Source: Bacteriovoracaceae bacterium (GTDB lineage Bacteria > Bdellovibrionota > Bacteriovoracia > Bacteriovoracales > Bacteriovoracaceae). Taken from it: DNA of 64,000 nt. The stretch covers positions 1 to 64,000 of the forward strand of contig CANEUH010000002.1 in assembly GCA_947441615.1 (NCBI GenBank). The letters are read 5' to 3'. The first letter of the stretch is position 1. Each line of letters opens with the position of its first letter. Both the position numbers and the translations under genes were made by a program. Shown piece after piece: positions 35,121 through 44,369 of this stretch. Under the pieces are notes generated by a model. That model saw only the letters and a program-made list of their open reading frames with translations. It was not told where the DNA came from and made no database searches.

Positions 35121-35453
35121 TCACTCCTCTTCACCCTTAGATTTTTTTTTCTTTTTAAGACTGATGGTGGCCTTAATTTCAAAATCATACTTTTCTACGA
35201 TTTTTTCAATCTCATTACTTAAGTCAATTTTATCAAGATAAGTTTTGAGTTCGTTTTTTACACCGGCGACAAATTCTGTTTTTGTGCTCTTCGCATTTTC
35301 AACTAGACTCCCAACGATATCTTTTGGAAGGGGCACATCTTTAAGAATGGCTCGAACACTCTCCTCAGTCATGAAGGCGGCCGTGACACCAGTGGTGAGA
35401 ACTTTCTTTAAGATACCTTCTACTTTCCCGTCCTTATCGCGCTCATCAGTCAT
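35121..35453 (-). CDS. Phasin-like small helical protein
   Basis: The 110-residue protein has a hydrophobic helix near the start (ILKKVLTTGVTAAFMTEESV), a VPLPKDIVGSLVENAKSTKTEF segment and a Lys-rich tail (LKKKKKSKGEEE). This resembles the PhaI/PhaF-type phasins that coat polyhydroxyalkanoate granules and bind DNA through basic tails. No PHA synthase is in the window. The start codon overlaps the upstream stop by one base. Confidence 0.6.
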   Translation of the reverse strand: MTDERDKDGKVEGILKKVLTTGVTAAFMTEESVRAILKDVPLPKDIVGSLVENAKSTKTEFVAGVKNELKTYLDKIDLSNEIEKIVEKYDFEIKATISLKKKKKSKGEEE

Positions 35454-35884
35454 TACAGACTCGCTGCTTTTTTAGCAAAAGCTTTCATGGCCAAAGGAAG
35501 ATTTGTATTAACAAGAGTCTTTTCAATGAGACCTAATCCAGGAAGAAATCCCTTGAATTCAACTTCAAGTGAATAAGTCACTTCCGTTCTCGCTTGACCT
35601 AAATCTTTAAGAGTCCATTTCCCATTATTAATTTTCATCATGTCTCCAGACACTAGTGACCAGTTCACTTCTTTGTTAGGAGTATGATTAAGCTTAATTG
35701 TATAAGAAATCTTCTTAATTAAATTTAAGTTCATCGTCACTGTTGCACCATCGGGAGATTCATTTTTAATCTCTACCGACTCTACGCCATCAACGAACTG
35801 CGGATAAGATTTATAGTCAACAATCGCCTTATAAAATTTGTCTGCTGGGACGTCAAAAATTTCTTTTTTCTCTGCTTTTGCCAT
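35453..35884 (-). CDS. COQ10/RatA-like START-domain protein
   Basis: The 143-residue protein is a single SRPBCC (START) domain with IFDVPADKFYKAIVDYKSYPQFV at the start, the classical opening of the COQ10/RatA subfamily. It also has TYSLEVEFKGFLPG and a C-terminal helix. Such proteins bind lipids or quinone-like molecules in a deep pocket. It follows glpX by 12 bp and overlaps the next gene by one base, so it is part of an operon. Confidence 0.85.
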   Translation of the reverse strand: MAKAEKKEIFDVPADKFYKAIVDYKSYPQFVDGVESVEIKNESPDGATVTMNLNLIKKISYTIKLNHTPNKEVNWSLVSGDMMKINNGKWTLKDLGQARTEVTYSLEVEFKGFLPGLGLIEKTLVNTNLPLAMKAFAKKAASL

Positions 35885-35896
35885 AAAAAATCCTTT

Positions 35897-36850
35897 TTAA
35901 TAGCGTGGTTTCTTATCAAAATGATGTTCAGCTCTGATGTGTCTAATTGTACCAGATTCCGAACGCATCACAATAGAGTGAGTATAACAACCCCACGATT
36001 TAAAGATAACGCCATCCAAGAAATTTCCTGTTGTCACACCAGTGGCGCAAAACATGAGGTTACCTTTAGCGAGTTCATCAATTTTAAAAACGCGGTTAAT
36101 GTCTTCAATGCCCATCTTCCTTGCTCTTTCAATTTCACCTGGATTACGGGGTTTTAAAATCCCTTGAAACTCTCCCCCAATACATTGAAGAGCAGCGGCC
36201 GCGATCACACCTTCTGGTGCTCCACCGATACCAAAGAGAATATCAACTCCAGAATTAGGATTCGCAGTCGCAATCGCAGCTGAAACATCCCCATCACCGA
36301 TGAGATTAATTCTCGCACCTGCAGCACGAATTTCTTCAATGAGATCTTTATGGCGAGGTCGATCTAAAACAATGGCAGTGAGATCATTAACACGGCATTT
36401 TTTCGCATCTGCTAGGCGCTTAAGGTTTTCAGTCGGAGTCTGTCTGATATCAATCACCCCTCTTGCCTCTTTTCCTGCTGCAATTTTTAACATGTATGTA
36501 TCAGGAGCATGAAGAAGATTTCCTGCTTCGCCAATTGCCATCACTGAAATGGAGTTTGGGCCACCGTGAGCACAGATCGTTGTCCCTTCAAGAGGATCGA
36601 GAGCGATTTCTAATTTAGAGCCTTTTCCTGAGCCGACTTTTTCACCAATATAGAGCATCGGTGCTTCATCGCGCTCGCCTTCACCAATCACCACGGTTGC
36701 ATCACAATCAATCGAGTCCAGCATCGCTCTCATAGCATCGACTGCCGCCTGATCGGCTGCTTTTTCATCCCCTCGGCCCATCAGTCTAGCGGAAGCAATG
36801 GCGGCCATCTCTGTTACTCGAACAAATTCCATAGCAAGGTTACGGTTCAT
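35897..36850 (-). CDS. glpX: Class II fructose-1,6-bisphosphatase
   Basis: The 317-residue enzyme removes the 1-phosphate of fructose 1,6-bisphosphate in gluconeogenesis. It shows the GlpX motifs VVIGEGERDEAPMLY, IALDPLEGTT, VLDRPRHKDLI, GDGDVSAAI and GIGGAPEGVIAAAAL. The acidic residues of the first two motifs bind the metal and substrate. The start MNRNLAMEFVRVTE is usual for the family. It leads a four-gene operon. Confidence 0.97.
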   Translation of the reverse strand: MNRNLAMEFVRVTEMAAIASARLMGRGDEKAADQAAVDAMRAMLDSIDCDATVVIGEGERDEAPMLYIGEKVGSGKGSKLEIALDPLEGTTICAHGGPNSISVMAIGEAGNLLHAPDTYMLKIAAGKEARGVIDIRQTPTENLKRLADAKKCRVNDLTAIVLDRPRHKDLIEEIRAAGARINLIGDGDVSAAIATANPNSGVDILFGIGGAPEGVIAAAALQCIGGEFQGILKPRNPGEIERARKMGIEDINRVFKIDELAKGNLMFCATGVTTGNFLDGVIFKSWGCYTHSIVMRSESGTIRHIRAEHHFDKKPRY

Positions 36851-36916
36851 AGCTCAATCTCCAATGAAGAATATTTCGCATGAATCATACCTTGAATGTT
36901 AAGGATGATGAAGTCT

Positions 36917-37633
36917 TTAGCTTAATTGACGCATAAGAAATGTTTTCGCCTCGGCAGGTAAAAGATCCTCACCTATGAGGCCTATAAGATTTTTGACACG
37001 ATCAAGCTTCTCTAGGTCGATATTTTGATCAATCTGAAATACCCATTCATCTTCAGTTAAGAGTGGAGAATCAACATTTCTTTTTGACAAGATTCGTCCA
37101 GTTTTAACTCCTACACCATCTTCCCACTCAACAAATGTTTCCATGAAAAGAATCTGAGATTTCGCCATTTCTCCATCTCCATGCTGCCACACGAAAACTT
37201 CTACTGGACCGTCGGATCTCAGCCAATACTTAAGCCTAGCTGGGATTTCAAGGCCTCCATCAACTTTGTGGAGAGGCTTTAGTCTTTTTACTATTTCTTC
37301 AAGATCAAGAAAATGCTGAACTTTCTCTAAGATGTCTCTTTTTTTAGCAAACTCCACACCTAGACGATTCGAAGTATGCCACTTTACCGTTCCCAAAATA
37401 TCGAGATTTTTACCCAACCAGTGGATGTGACCTTTTAAAATATGGTCCTGCTTAAAACTGTGAACTTCCTCTTTTAAAGAAAGCTGCATTCCTGAATGAG
37501 AAATATCTTTAATTTCATATACCCTAGCATTATCATCGGACTTGAAAGTCAAATAACAAAAGGGAAATCGAGGAAGAACTCTTTTTTCATGTTTTTCAAA
37601 ATCACTTTTTATTAGATTAAAACGTCTTTCCAT
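36917..37633 (-). CDS. PilZ-domain protein
   Basis: The start at 37633 is chosen because GAGG lies five bases upstream; a GTG at 37639 is inside that site. The N-terminal part (about 15-110) has the PilZ motifs: RVLPRFPF for the RxxxR-like loop and DISHSGMQL for the D/NxSxxG loop, then VKWHTSNRLGVEF. PilZ domains bind cyclic di-GMP. The remaining 120 residues (GLEIPARLKYWLRSDGPVEV onward) are of unknown fold. It probably couples c-di-GMP to motility or envelope functions. Confidence 0.8.
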   Translation of the reverse strand: MERRFNLIKSDFEKHEKRVLPRFPFCYLTFKSDDNARVYEIKDISHSGMQLSLKEEVHSFKQDHILKGHIHWLGKNLDILGTVKWHTSNRLGVEFAKKRDILEKVQHFLDLEEIVKRLKPLHKVDGGLEIPARLKYWLRSDGPVEVFVWQHGDGEMAKSQILFMETFVEWEDGVGVKTGRILSKRNVDSPLLTEDEWVFQIDQNIDLEKLDRVKNLIGLIGEDLLPAEAKTFLMRQLS

Positions 37634-37711
37634 ATACACCTCATAGTTCTCTTATTGTAGGTGTTCCGCTAAGATTAGGGAGCTAGGTAAATTTTGGTAA
37701 GTGGGAAGAGT

Positions 37712-38335
37712 ATGGAAAAAAATGATCTTGAAATTGATAATCTACCCAATCGGTTGACGTTCTTTAGAATGCTCATGATTCCTATTGTTGTTCTCGCCCT
37801 CCATTTTACTGAAAACACCCCGCCATGGCTGATCGATTATCACGACTATTTAGGACACATTGCTTGCTGGATTTTTGTTGCGGCAAGTATTACTGATTTC
37901 TTAGATGGATACATCGCAAGAAAAAGAAATATTGTTACGGTCTTTGGATCTTTTCTTGATCCTATTGCGGATAAATTTTTAGTTGTCTCGGGTCTCATTA
38001 TGCTATCCGTTTTAAACCGGGTTCATCCAGTCGTTGTGATCATTTTAGTTCTTCGTGAGATGTACATGACGTCTTTAAGACTTCTCGCTCTCACGGAGGA
38101 TGTTGATGTTCCCGTCAGTTGGATGGGAAAATGGAAAACCGCCACACAAATGATCGCCATGCCCATGCTCATGCTCCATGACGAACTCTTTGGTATTGAC
38201 CTCCCATTCGTAGGGACGATACTTATTTATCTCTCAGCTCTTTTGTCCATGTGGTCAGCTCTCATGTATTCAGTCTCCATGATAAAAAAACTCCAAGAAA
38301 AAAGGGCCGAGAAAAAGAGATTAAAAAAATCTTAG
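37712..38335 (+). CDS. pgsA: CDP-diacylglycerol-glycerol-3-phosphate phosphatidyltransferase
   Basis: The start at 37712 follows GGGAAGAG and gives 207 residues. The enzyme makes phosphatidylglycerol phosphate in the inner membrane. The CDP-alcohol phosphotransferase motif is complete: Asp62 and Asp65 in DFLDGYIAR, then Gly79, Asp83 and Asp87 in FGSFLDPIADK. Several membrane helices and the opening LPNRLTFFRMLMIP are typical of PgsA. An upstream TTG at 37694 is less likely. Confidence 0.93.
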   Translation: MEKNDLEIDNLPNRLTFFRMLMIPIVVLALHFTENTPPWLIDYHDYLGHIACWIFVAASITDFLDGYIARKRNIVTVFGSFLDPIADKFLVVSGLIMLSVLNRVHPVVVIILVLREMYMTSLRLLALTEDVDVPVSWMGKWKTATQMIAMPMLMLHDELFGIDLPFVGTILIYLSALLSMWSALMYSVSMIKKLQEKRAEKKRLKKS

Positions 38336-38346
38336 AGGAGTTCGTC

Positions 38347-39258
38347 TTGAATAAATATATTCTTTGTTGTGTATCCTCTGAAAAATTAAATGAGAACTTT
38401 CTTAAAGCGGTTCAGGATTTTTTAACTCAATCGGGTGCCTTTATTGAAAGGAGTGAGGTCTTAAGTGAGCAAGGCTTAAAGGCCATCGACATACATCTTT
38501 CTTTTCCTCATGACGTAGAGAAAATAAAATTTGAACTCATGGAAATATCAAATCAATTTCAAGTGGATTTGGCACTTATTCCGCATGATGGAAAGCGCCT
38601 AAATACAAAACTCATCGTTTTTGACATGGACTCGACTCTTATTCAACATGAAGTCATCGACGAGATGGCCTTCGTTTATGGGATTGGTGAAAAAGTTAAA
38701 TTAATCACTGAGAGGGCCATGAACGGAGAACTTAATTTTGACGACGCCCTACGGGAGAGAGTTGCTCTTTTAAAGGGTCTCAAAAAAAGGGACATGGAAA
38801 AGATTGTCGAAAATCTAAAAGTCACTCCCGGAGTTGAGCGACTCATCAAAGAAGTCAAAAAGAAAGGATATAAGACAGCTATTGTAAGTGGTGGGTTTAA
38901 ATATTTTGCTGAATATTTTAAACATAAACTTCAAATGGATTATGCTTTTGCCAATGAACTCGAATTTAACGGCGATGAACTTTCAGGAAAAGTTCTAGGA
39001 AGTATTATTAATGCTCAAGAGAAAGCTCGAATTCTTGAAGAAATTGCCAAGAAAGAAAATATGACTCTTGATCAAGTGGTCGCCGTGGGTGATGGCGCTA
39101 ATGATTTATTGATGCTCGCTAAAGCTGGATTCGGAATTGCTTTTCACGCAAAAGATAAGGTTAAAAAAGAAGCAAAACACAGACTGAATTTCGGCCCAAT
39201 GACAACTCTCCTCTACTTTTTGGGAATCCCAGGGAATCATCTGGATGAAACTTTATAA
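38347..39258 (+). CDS. serB: Phosphoserine phosphatase
   Basis: The start is a TTG at 38347, six bases after GGAG and 12 bp after the pgsA stop; a longer frame would read through pgsA. The 303-residue enzyme makes serine from phosphoserine. A regulatory ACT-like part occupies about 1-80 and a HAD phosphatase domain follows, with VFDMDSTLI (Asp93 nucleophile, Asp95), IVSGGFKYFAEY and VGDGANDLLMLAKAGFGIAFHA. It ends by overlapping the LRR gene by 14 bp. Confidence 0.93.
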   Translation: MNKYILCCVSSEKLNENFLKAVQDFLTQSGAFIERSEVLSEQGLKAIDIHLSFPHDVEKIKFELMEISNQFQVDLALIPHDGKRLNTKLIVFDMDSTLIQHEVIDEMAFVYGIGEKVKLITERAMNGELNFDDALRERVALLKGLKKRDMEKIVENLKVTPGVERLIKEVKKKGYKTAIVSGGFKYFAEYFKHKLQMDYAFANELEFNGDELSGKVLGSIINAQEKARILEEIAKKENMTLDQVVAVGDGANDLLMLAKAGFGIAFHAKDKVKKEAKHRLNFGPMTTLLYFLGIPGNHLDETL

Positions 39259-39859
39259 AAACCTCACCTCAGCTTTAAAAGAGCGAGAAGATGTATCTCT
39301 ATTAAAGATCAAGATCTCTGGTGATGAACTTCCTGATGACATTTTTAACTTCCCCCATTTAAAGGAGCTTTACCTCGACGGTCACTGCAAACAATTTCCT
39401 GCAAAAATTGATGGTCTAAAAGAATTAAAAATATTATCTCTTAAATGGAATCAATTCACAGGAGATCTATCCTCTATCTTTCAATTACCAAAACTAGAAA
39501 ATATTAAAATCATTGAGACCCCTTTGAAGTCACTTTTTCTTCCCTTGGGCCATAGTGTGGCACCGGTTAAGTCACTCACGATAAAAGATTGTGGCCTTTT
39601 AACTCTTCCAGAGGAAATTTCGGTTTTAAGCGAATTAACTGAGATTTATCTTTCAGGTAATGGACTCAGATCTCTTCCCTTCTCCATTGTTGAATTAAAG
39701 AAATTAAAACGCATGAACTTGGATCAAAATCATTTTTCACAATTTCCAGATCATATTACAAAAAATACCTCGCTCTCTCATCTCTCCATAGATCAGAATC
39801 AATTCTCTGAAGAAGAAAAAGAACGAATAGAAAGAGAATTTAATATCACCGTTCACTAG
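39245..39859 (+). CDS. Leucine-rich repeat protein, cytoplasmic
   Basis: The 204-residue protein has leucine-rich repeats of about 23 residues, such as LKELYLDGHCKQFPAKIDGL, LTEIYLSGNGLRSLPFSIVEL and LKRMNLDQNHFSQFPDHI. There is no signal peptide. The start codon lies 14 bp before the serB stop, so translation is coupled. LRR proteins bind other proteins; in host-interacting bacteria some are effectors, but nothing here shows export. The ligand is unknown. Confidence 0.8.
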   Translation: MKLYKNLTSALKEREDVSLLKIKISGDELPDDIFNFPHLKELYLDGHCKQFPAKIDGLKELKILSLKWNQFTGDLSSIFQLPKLENIKIIETPLKSLFLPLGHSVAPVKSLTIKDCGLLTLPEEISVLSELTEIYLSGNGLRSLPFSIVELKKLKRMNLDQNHFSQFPDHITKNTSLSHLSIDQNQFSEEEKERIEREFNITVH

Positions 39860-39963
39860 TACCGCCAGCAACCGACAAAATCACTCAAGACTTTGCCAAC
39901 CTTTTAGATTGCCAGCGAATCCTCTATCAATAAACTTAATGAACGATCCGATAATGTGGAAAG

Positions 39964-40857
39964 ATGAGCCGATTGATAAAGACATTTTTAGTAACCTTAT
40001 TTCCTATGTTTTTAGTTATAGGTGCCGATGTTATTAGTAAAAATTGGGCTGACCAACTTGAAGAAATCAAAACCATAGGTTTTATTAAATTTAAACTCAT
40101 CCATAATCACGGAATTATTCTAGGTACATTCTCTGATCTTCCCTTAAATGTAAAAGAAGTGGGTCTTCTGACTCTTGGATCTATTATTTTAGCCTCTTAC
40201 TTTATTGGTCTATGGCTCATTCCAATTAAATCACGGGTCATATATATTGGCCTTTCTCTACTCGTCGGCGGGATCATGGGTAACGTTATCGACAGGATCA
40301 ATGATTTTTCAGTGATTGATTTTATCACAATTAATGCCGAAGGCACTTACCCATACTTAAACATCGCAGACCTAAGTCAAATATTTGCCTACGTCATTCT
40401 TTTCTACGGTCTTCATAAAGATTCCCAATATTACTGGCCAACAAATGATTGGAGACTTAAGTTTCTGATTAATCCAAAATTTCAATTAAGGGCATCGTGC
40501 CTCAATGCTTCTATAACATTTTTTAGTGGATTAATAATTCTCACTTTCTCATTTTCATTTTTTAAAAGTTTTATTCCAGATAATCTTCATGTCCCCTATT
40601 TTGTACTAGGTCTATTCGTTTCAATGATTCTCTCGAGCCTTTCTTTTCTCATGTCCATTATTGTCACTCATCGAGTAGCTGGTCCCATTTATGCGATAAA
40701 AAGACACATTCTTCAGACGATGGCCGGTGAAAATATCAAATTCAAACTACGAGAAAATGATGAATTTAAAGATATTGAAGAAACCCTTAATAATCTCAGT
40801 GAAAAAATGAACTCTGAAGCAATAGCAGACTCAAAATCCAAAAAAGACCCGGCCTAA
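39964..40857 (+). CDS. lspA: LspA-like signal peptidase II fused to a membrane HAMP-like module
   Basis: Residues 1-155 match lipoprotein signal peptidase: IHNHGIILGTFSD near 46-58, GNVIDRINDFSVIDF with catalytic Asp119, and LNIADLSQ with Asp136. Residues about 183-235 add two membrane helices. These run into THRVAGPIYAIKRHILQTMA and DEFKDIEETLNNLSEKM, a HAMP-like linker arrangement used in signalling proteins. Typical LspA has 160-170 residues and no such tail. The enzyme removes lipoprotein signal peptides in the inner membrane; the added part may sense or tether. The catalytic residues appear intact. Confidence 0.85.
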   Translation: MSRLIKTFLVTLFPMFLVIGADVISKNWADQLEEIKTIGFIKFKLIHNHGIILGTFSDLPLNVKEVGLLTLGSIILASYFIGLWLIPIKSRVIYIGLSLLVGGIMGNVIDRINDFSVIDFITINAEGTYPYLNIADLSQIFAYVILFYGLHKDSQYYWPTNDWRLKFLINPKFQLRASCLNASITFFSGLIILTFSFSFFKSFIPDNLHVPYFVLGLFVSMILSSLSFLMSIIVTHRVAGPIYAIKRHILQTMAGENIKFKLRENDEFKDIEETLNNLSEKMNSEAIADSKSKKDPA

Positions 40858-40860
40858 TAC

Positions 40861-41850
40861 CTAATAGGCAACAGTCTCTCCTTCATCTAATAACAGAAAT
40901 TCATCCGGGGAAATGGTGAATTTCTTGAGAGCAAGATTGAGATCCGTTATGGGATCATCTATTCCCTCATCTGCCATTTGAAAAGTTCCAAAATGCATCG
41001 CAATCGACTGCTTGGCGGACAAATCGATATGGGCCAAAACCGCTTCATGTGAATCCATGTGATGAAATTTCATAAACCATCGAGGCTTGTAGGCCCCAAT
41101 GGGGAGTAAGGCAATATCTGGAGGACCTAAACGTTTTTTTATATCAAGAAAGTGCTTTCCATAACCAGTGTCACCACCAAAGTAAATTTTTTGAACTCCA
41201 CTATCAATCATAAAACTACCCCAAAGACACTCGTTTTTGTCCCATAACCCACGGGCCGACCAATGCTGCGATGGAGTGAAGGTGAATTTAATATCCTTTA
41301 TTCTTTCTTCTTCCCACCAATCAAGTGCTTTAACATTTTTTAGACCTTCGTGGAGAAGAAGTTTCTCGTCTCCAAGTGGAACAAGAATCAAAGGGTTAAA
41401 TTTTTCATCCAATTTTTTTAACGTTTCTAGATCTAAATGATCGTAGTGATTATGCGAGATGATGACGACATCAATTTTGGGAAGAGATTCAAATGAAAGA
41501 CCAGCGTCCCTCACTCTTTTTGGGCCAGCAAAACTAACGGGGCTTGCTCGCTCTGAGTAAATGGGATCAGTTAGAACATTAAGATCATTATATTGAATAA
41601 GAAAAGTCGCATGATTAATAAAAGTAATATTTGATTTTTCTCCCTTCATGATTTGTCTCATGGAGTGATTTTTATTTAATACTTTCTCAGGCCACTTTTC
41701 CGGAGTTGAGGTCATTTTCCATTTCAATACATCCCAAAGGGATTTTAGGTGATTCGAAACAGGATTAAAAAAATGATCACCATCAAAGTGATCTGATTTA
41801 GGATAGGAAAAACAAACCAAAGGAAAAAAAAGAATGATAAATTTAAGCAT
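40861..41850 (-). CDS. Metallo-beta-lactamase-fold hydrolase, NAPE-PLD/UlaG-like
   Basis: The 329-residue protein starts with a hydrophobic segment that may be a signal peptide or anchor (MLKFIILFFPLVCFSYP). It then has the lactamase-fold core: TFINHATFLIQYNDLNVLTDP, the zinc motif HNHYDHLD (133-140), YFGGDTGYGKHF and AMHFGTFQMADE. This is the layout of N-acyl-phosphatidylethanolamine phospholipase D relatives. It may act on a lipid or phosphoester in the periplasm. Its end lies 3 bp from the convergent lspA-like gene. Confidence 0.88.
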   Translation of the reverse strand: MLKFIILFFPLVCFSYPKSDHFDGDHFFNPVSNHLKSLWDVLKWKMTSTPEKWPEKVLNKNHSMRQIMKGEKSNITFINHATFLIQYNDLNVLTDPIYSERASPVSFAGPKRVRDAGLSFESLPKIDVVIISHNHYDHLDLETLKKLDEKFNPLILVPLGDEKLLLHEGLKNVKALDWWEEERIKDIKFTFTPSQHWSARGLWDKNECLWGSFMIDSGVQKIYFGGDTGYGKHFLDIKKRLGPPDIALLPIGAYKPRWFMKFHHMDSHEAVLAHIDLSAKQSIAMHFGTFQMADEGIDDPITDLNLALKKFTISPDEFLLLDEGETVAY

Positions 41851-41890
41851 GACCTTTATTTTAAATCATAAATAACTTTTGGTCTAAATG

Positions 41891-41912
41891 AAAAGGCCCT
41901 CCGAAGAGGGCC
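41891..41912 (-). terminator. Terminator of the ClpB-like gene
   Basis: On the minus strand a 7-bp stem GGCCCTC/GAGGGCC with a stable TTCG loop is followed by TTTTCATTT, just 6 bp after the stop codon. Confidence 0.88.
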
Positions 41913-41918
41913 GTTTAA

Positions 41919-44306
41919 CTAATGTAGCTCTTCTTTTGTATCAGTCATCTCATGGATCACCATTTCATGCCCATCCCAACTCATGAGAAGCTCTCCACCC
42001 TGAAGATCTCCTTGAAGAATTTTCTTTGAGAGTGGTCTCGTTACCAACCGCTGAAACACACTATTAAGAGGTCTAGCTCCATACTGAAAATCAAATCCCT
42101 GCTCTTCTAATGTTTCATAGGCCTTTTTATCTAATTTAAGAGTCACTTTTTTAGACTTTAGTCTTTCGTTTAAAAAACGAAGCTGTTTATCAACGAGTTG
42201 CCTCATAATGCGTTTATCAAGCCCATGATAGGTTAAAACAGCATCAATTCTTCCCAGAACCTCGGGCTTAAAATCTTCCTTCGGTTGCTTGGAGTTTGAA
42301 GTCATCATAATAATCGTGTTTTTAAAATTAACTGTTCTTCCTTTATTATCAGTTAGACGACCATCATCCAAAATTTGAAGTAAGATATCAGAAAAATCGG
42401 GATGAGCTTTTTCAATCTCATCAAACAGAACAACGCTATAAGGTTTTCTTCTGATAGCTTCAGTTAGTACTCCACCCTCTTCGTAACCTACGTACCCTGC
42501 AGGTGCCCCGATTAATTTTGCAACAGAGTGCTTTTCAGAGAATTCAGACAAGTCAAATCGAACGATATTCTCCTCATTATCAAATAAGTACTGTGTGATC
42601 GCCTTGGCCGTTTCTGTTTTACCTACACCTGTAGGTCCTAGTAACAGAAATGACCCCAGTGGCCTTGTTTCATCAGAGAGTCCAGCGTAACTCGCGATCA
42701 GGGTCTCACATATTTCATGGATTGATTCTTCCTGCCCAAAGACTCTTTTATTCAAAATATCCTCAAGCTGAAGAATAGAATCTTGTTTAGATTTTAAAAT
42801 CTTCTCAACTGGAATACCTGTTTGACGAGAAATAACCTGAGCAATATGTTTTTTACCAAGTACCCACTCATGTTGAAGGGATTCCATTTCCTTTTCAGTT
42901 TGAGGAATAAGCATATATTTTATTTTTGAAGCTTCCTCATAATGACCTGTCCGCTGAGCGTTCTCTAATTCGAAATTTAACCTATCCAGGCGATTTTTAA
43001 TTTCAGAAACTTTCTTAAGGGAAGAAATCTCTTTTTCCCATGAAATTTTTCCTTCTTTAACTTTGACCTCAAGAAAATCAATTTCTTTTTGAAGATCAAA
43101 ATTCTCCTTGTCCATTTGTGCATAAATCTTTTTAGATCTAAGCTCAGCTTCAAGTTCCACAAGTTTCGCCGGCATGGCCTCGGCGGATAACTTTAAGGCG
43201 GAAGATGATTCATCCAAAAGATCAATCGCCTTATCTGGTAAATTTTTATCAGTGATGTATTGATCTGAAAGAAAGACAGCATTATAAATAGCATCATCAG
43301 AGATTTTAATCCCATGGTGAGCTTCCATTTTTGATCTCACTCCCATTAAAATTTCAACCGAGTCTTCCTTACTTGGCTCATGCACAGGAACCGACCTGAA
43401 ACGACGCTCAAGGGCAGGATCATTTAAAATATACTTTTGATATTCATCAAAAGTCGTGGCGCCGATACAGTGAAGTTCACCTCGGGCAAGAGCTGGTTTT
43501 AATAGATTTGCAGCATCCATTGCTCCATCAGTTCGACCAGCACCAACAAGTTGGTGTATTTCATCAATGAAAAGAACGACTTCACCGGATTTTGATTTTA
43601 CAAATTTTAGAAGATTTTGAATTCTCTCTTCAAAGTCCCCGCGGTACTTAGTTCCCGCCATGAGGGAGCCCATTTCTAGTGAGTAAACAGTTTTCCCCTT
43701 GAGGACATCGGGAACATCGCCTTTAACAATTTGCTCGGCGAGACCTTCGACAATTGCCGTTTTACCAACACCGGCCGGTCCAACGAGAACAGGATTATTT
43801 TTTGCCCTACGGCCCAAAATTTCAATCACTGAACGAATTTCTTTAGTTCTTCCAATAACTGGATCAAGTTTTCCATTGGACGCCAATTCATTAAGATTAA
43901 TTAAAAACTGTGGGACCTCTACTTCTTCAGCTGTATCTGAAAATTTCGAGTAATCAACTTTAAGACTTGGAAAAATTTGAACTAAAAATTTTAATAAATG
44001 TTTTTCAGAAACTTCTTGCTTCCCATGCTGAACAGAGTCCCCACTCGCTAGAGTGATCCATTCTTGAAGCTTCGGAGAGGTCTTTAAACTATCAATAGAT
44101 ACTTGCCCGGTAGTCCTAGGCAAGGCATTAAGAAGTAACTCCACTTCTTTTAAATTATCTTTCATTGCTTTTGATGAATAAGAGGATTTATTTAGGATGA
44201 GACCCATCAGTAAATGCTCTGGAGAGAGTTCCGTATTTTTTCTCTTAAGGGCCTCAGATTGAGCAATATCAAGAGAGCCCAAAACCACTTGATCAAATTT
44301 ATTCAT
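41919..44306 (-). CDS. ClpA/ClpB-type AAA+ chaperone with short middle domain
   Basis: The start at 44306 follows AAGGAG six bases upstream and gives 795 residues. A Clp N-domain occupies about 1-145. The first AAA+ domain has Walker A GPAGVGKT (176-183) and Walker B VVLFIDEIHQL. A reduced coiled middle region follows, and the second AAA+ domain has GPTGVGKTETAK and VVLFDEIEKAH. No ClpP-binding IGL-type loop is seen: the stretch between TSNSKQPK and LGRIDAVL is very short. A disaggregase-like role close to ClpB is more likely than a protease regulator. Other Clp genes are not in the window. Confidence 0.88.
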   Translation of the reverse strand: MNKFDQVVLGSLDIAQSEALKRKNTELSPEHLLMGLILNKSSYSSKAMKDNLKEVELLLNALPRTTGQVSIDSLKTSPKLQEWITLASGDSVQHGKQEVSEKHLLKFLVQIFPSLKVDYSKFSDTAEEVEVPQFLINLNELASNGKLDPVIGRTKEIRSVIEILGRRAKNNPVLVGPAGVGKTAIVEGLAEQIVKGDVPDVLKGKTVYSLEMGSLMAGTKYRGDFEERIQNLLKFVKSKSGEVVLFIDEIHQLVGAGRTDGAMDAANLLKPALARGELHCIGATTFDEYQKYILNDPALERRFRSVPVHEPSKEDSVEILMGVRSKMEAHHGIKISDDAIYNAVFLSDQYITDKNLPDKAIDLLDESSSALKLSAEAMPAKLVELEAELRSKKIYAQMDKENFDLQKEIDFLEVKVKEGKISWEKEISSLKKVSEIKNRLDRLNFELENAQRTGHYEEASKIKYMLIPQTEKEMESLQHEWVLGKKHIAQVISRQTGIPVEKILKSKQDSILQLEDILNKRVFGQEESIHEICETLIASYAGLSDETRPLGSFLLLGPTGVGKTETAKAITQYLFDNEENIVRFDLSEFSEKHSVAKLIGAPAGYVGYEEGGVLTEAIRRKPYSVVLFDEIEKAHPDFSDILLQILDDGRLTDNKGRTVNFKNTIIMMTSNSKQPKEDFKPEVLGRIDAVLTYHGLDKRIMRQLVDKQLRFLNERLKSKKVTLKLDKKAYETLEEQGFDFQYGARPLNSVFQRLVTRPLSKKILQGDLQGGELLMSWDGHEMVIHEMTDTKEELH

Positions 44307-44369
44307 ATTCAACTCCTTCACCTTAATCACAAGATGATACCAGATTCTTTGACGTCAAGACTTCTGGAT

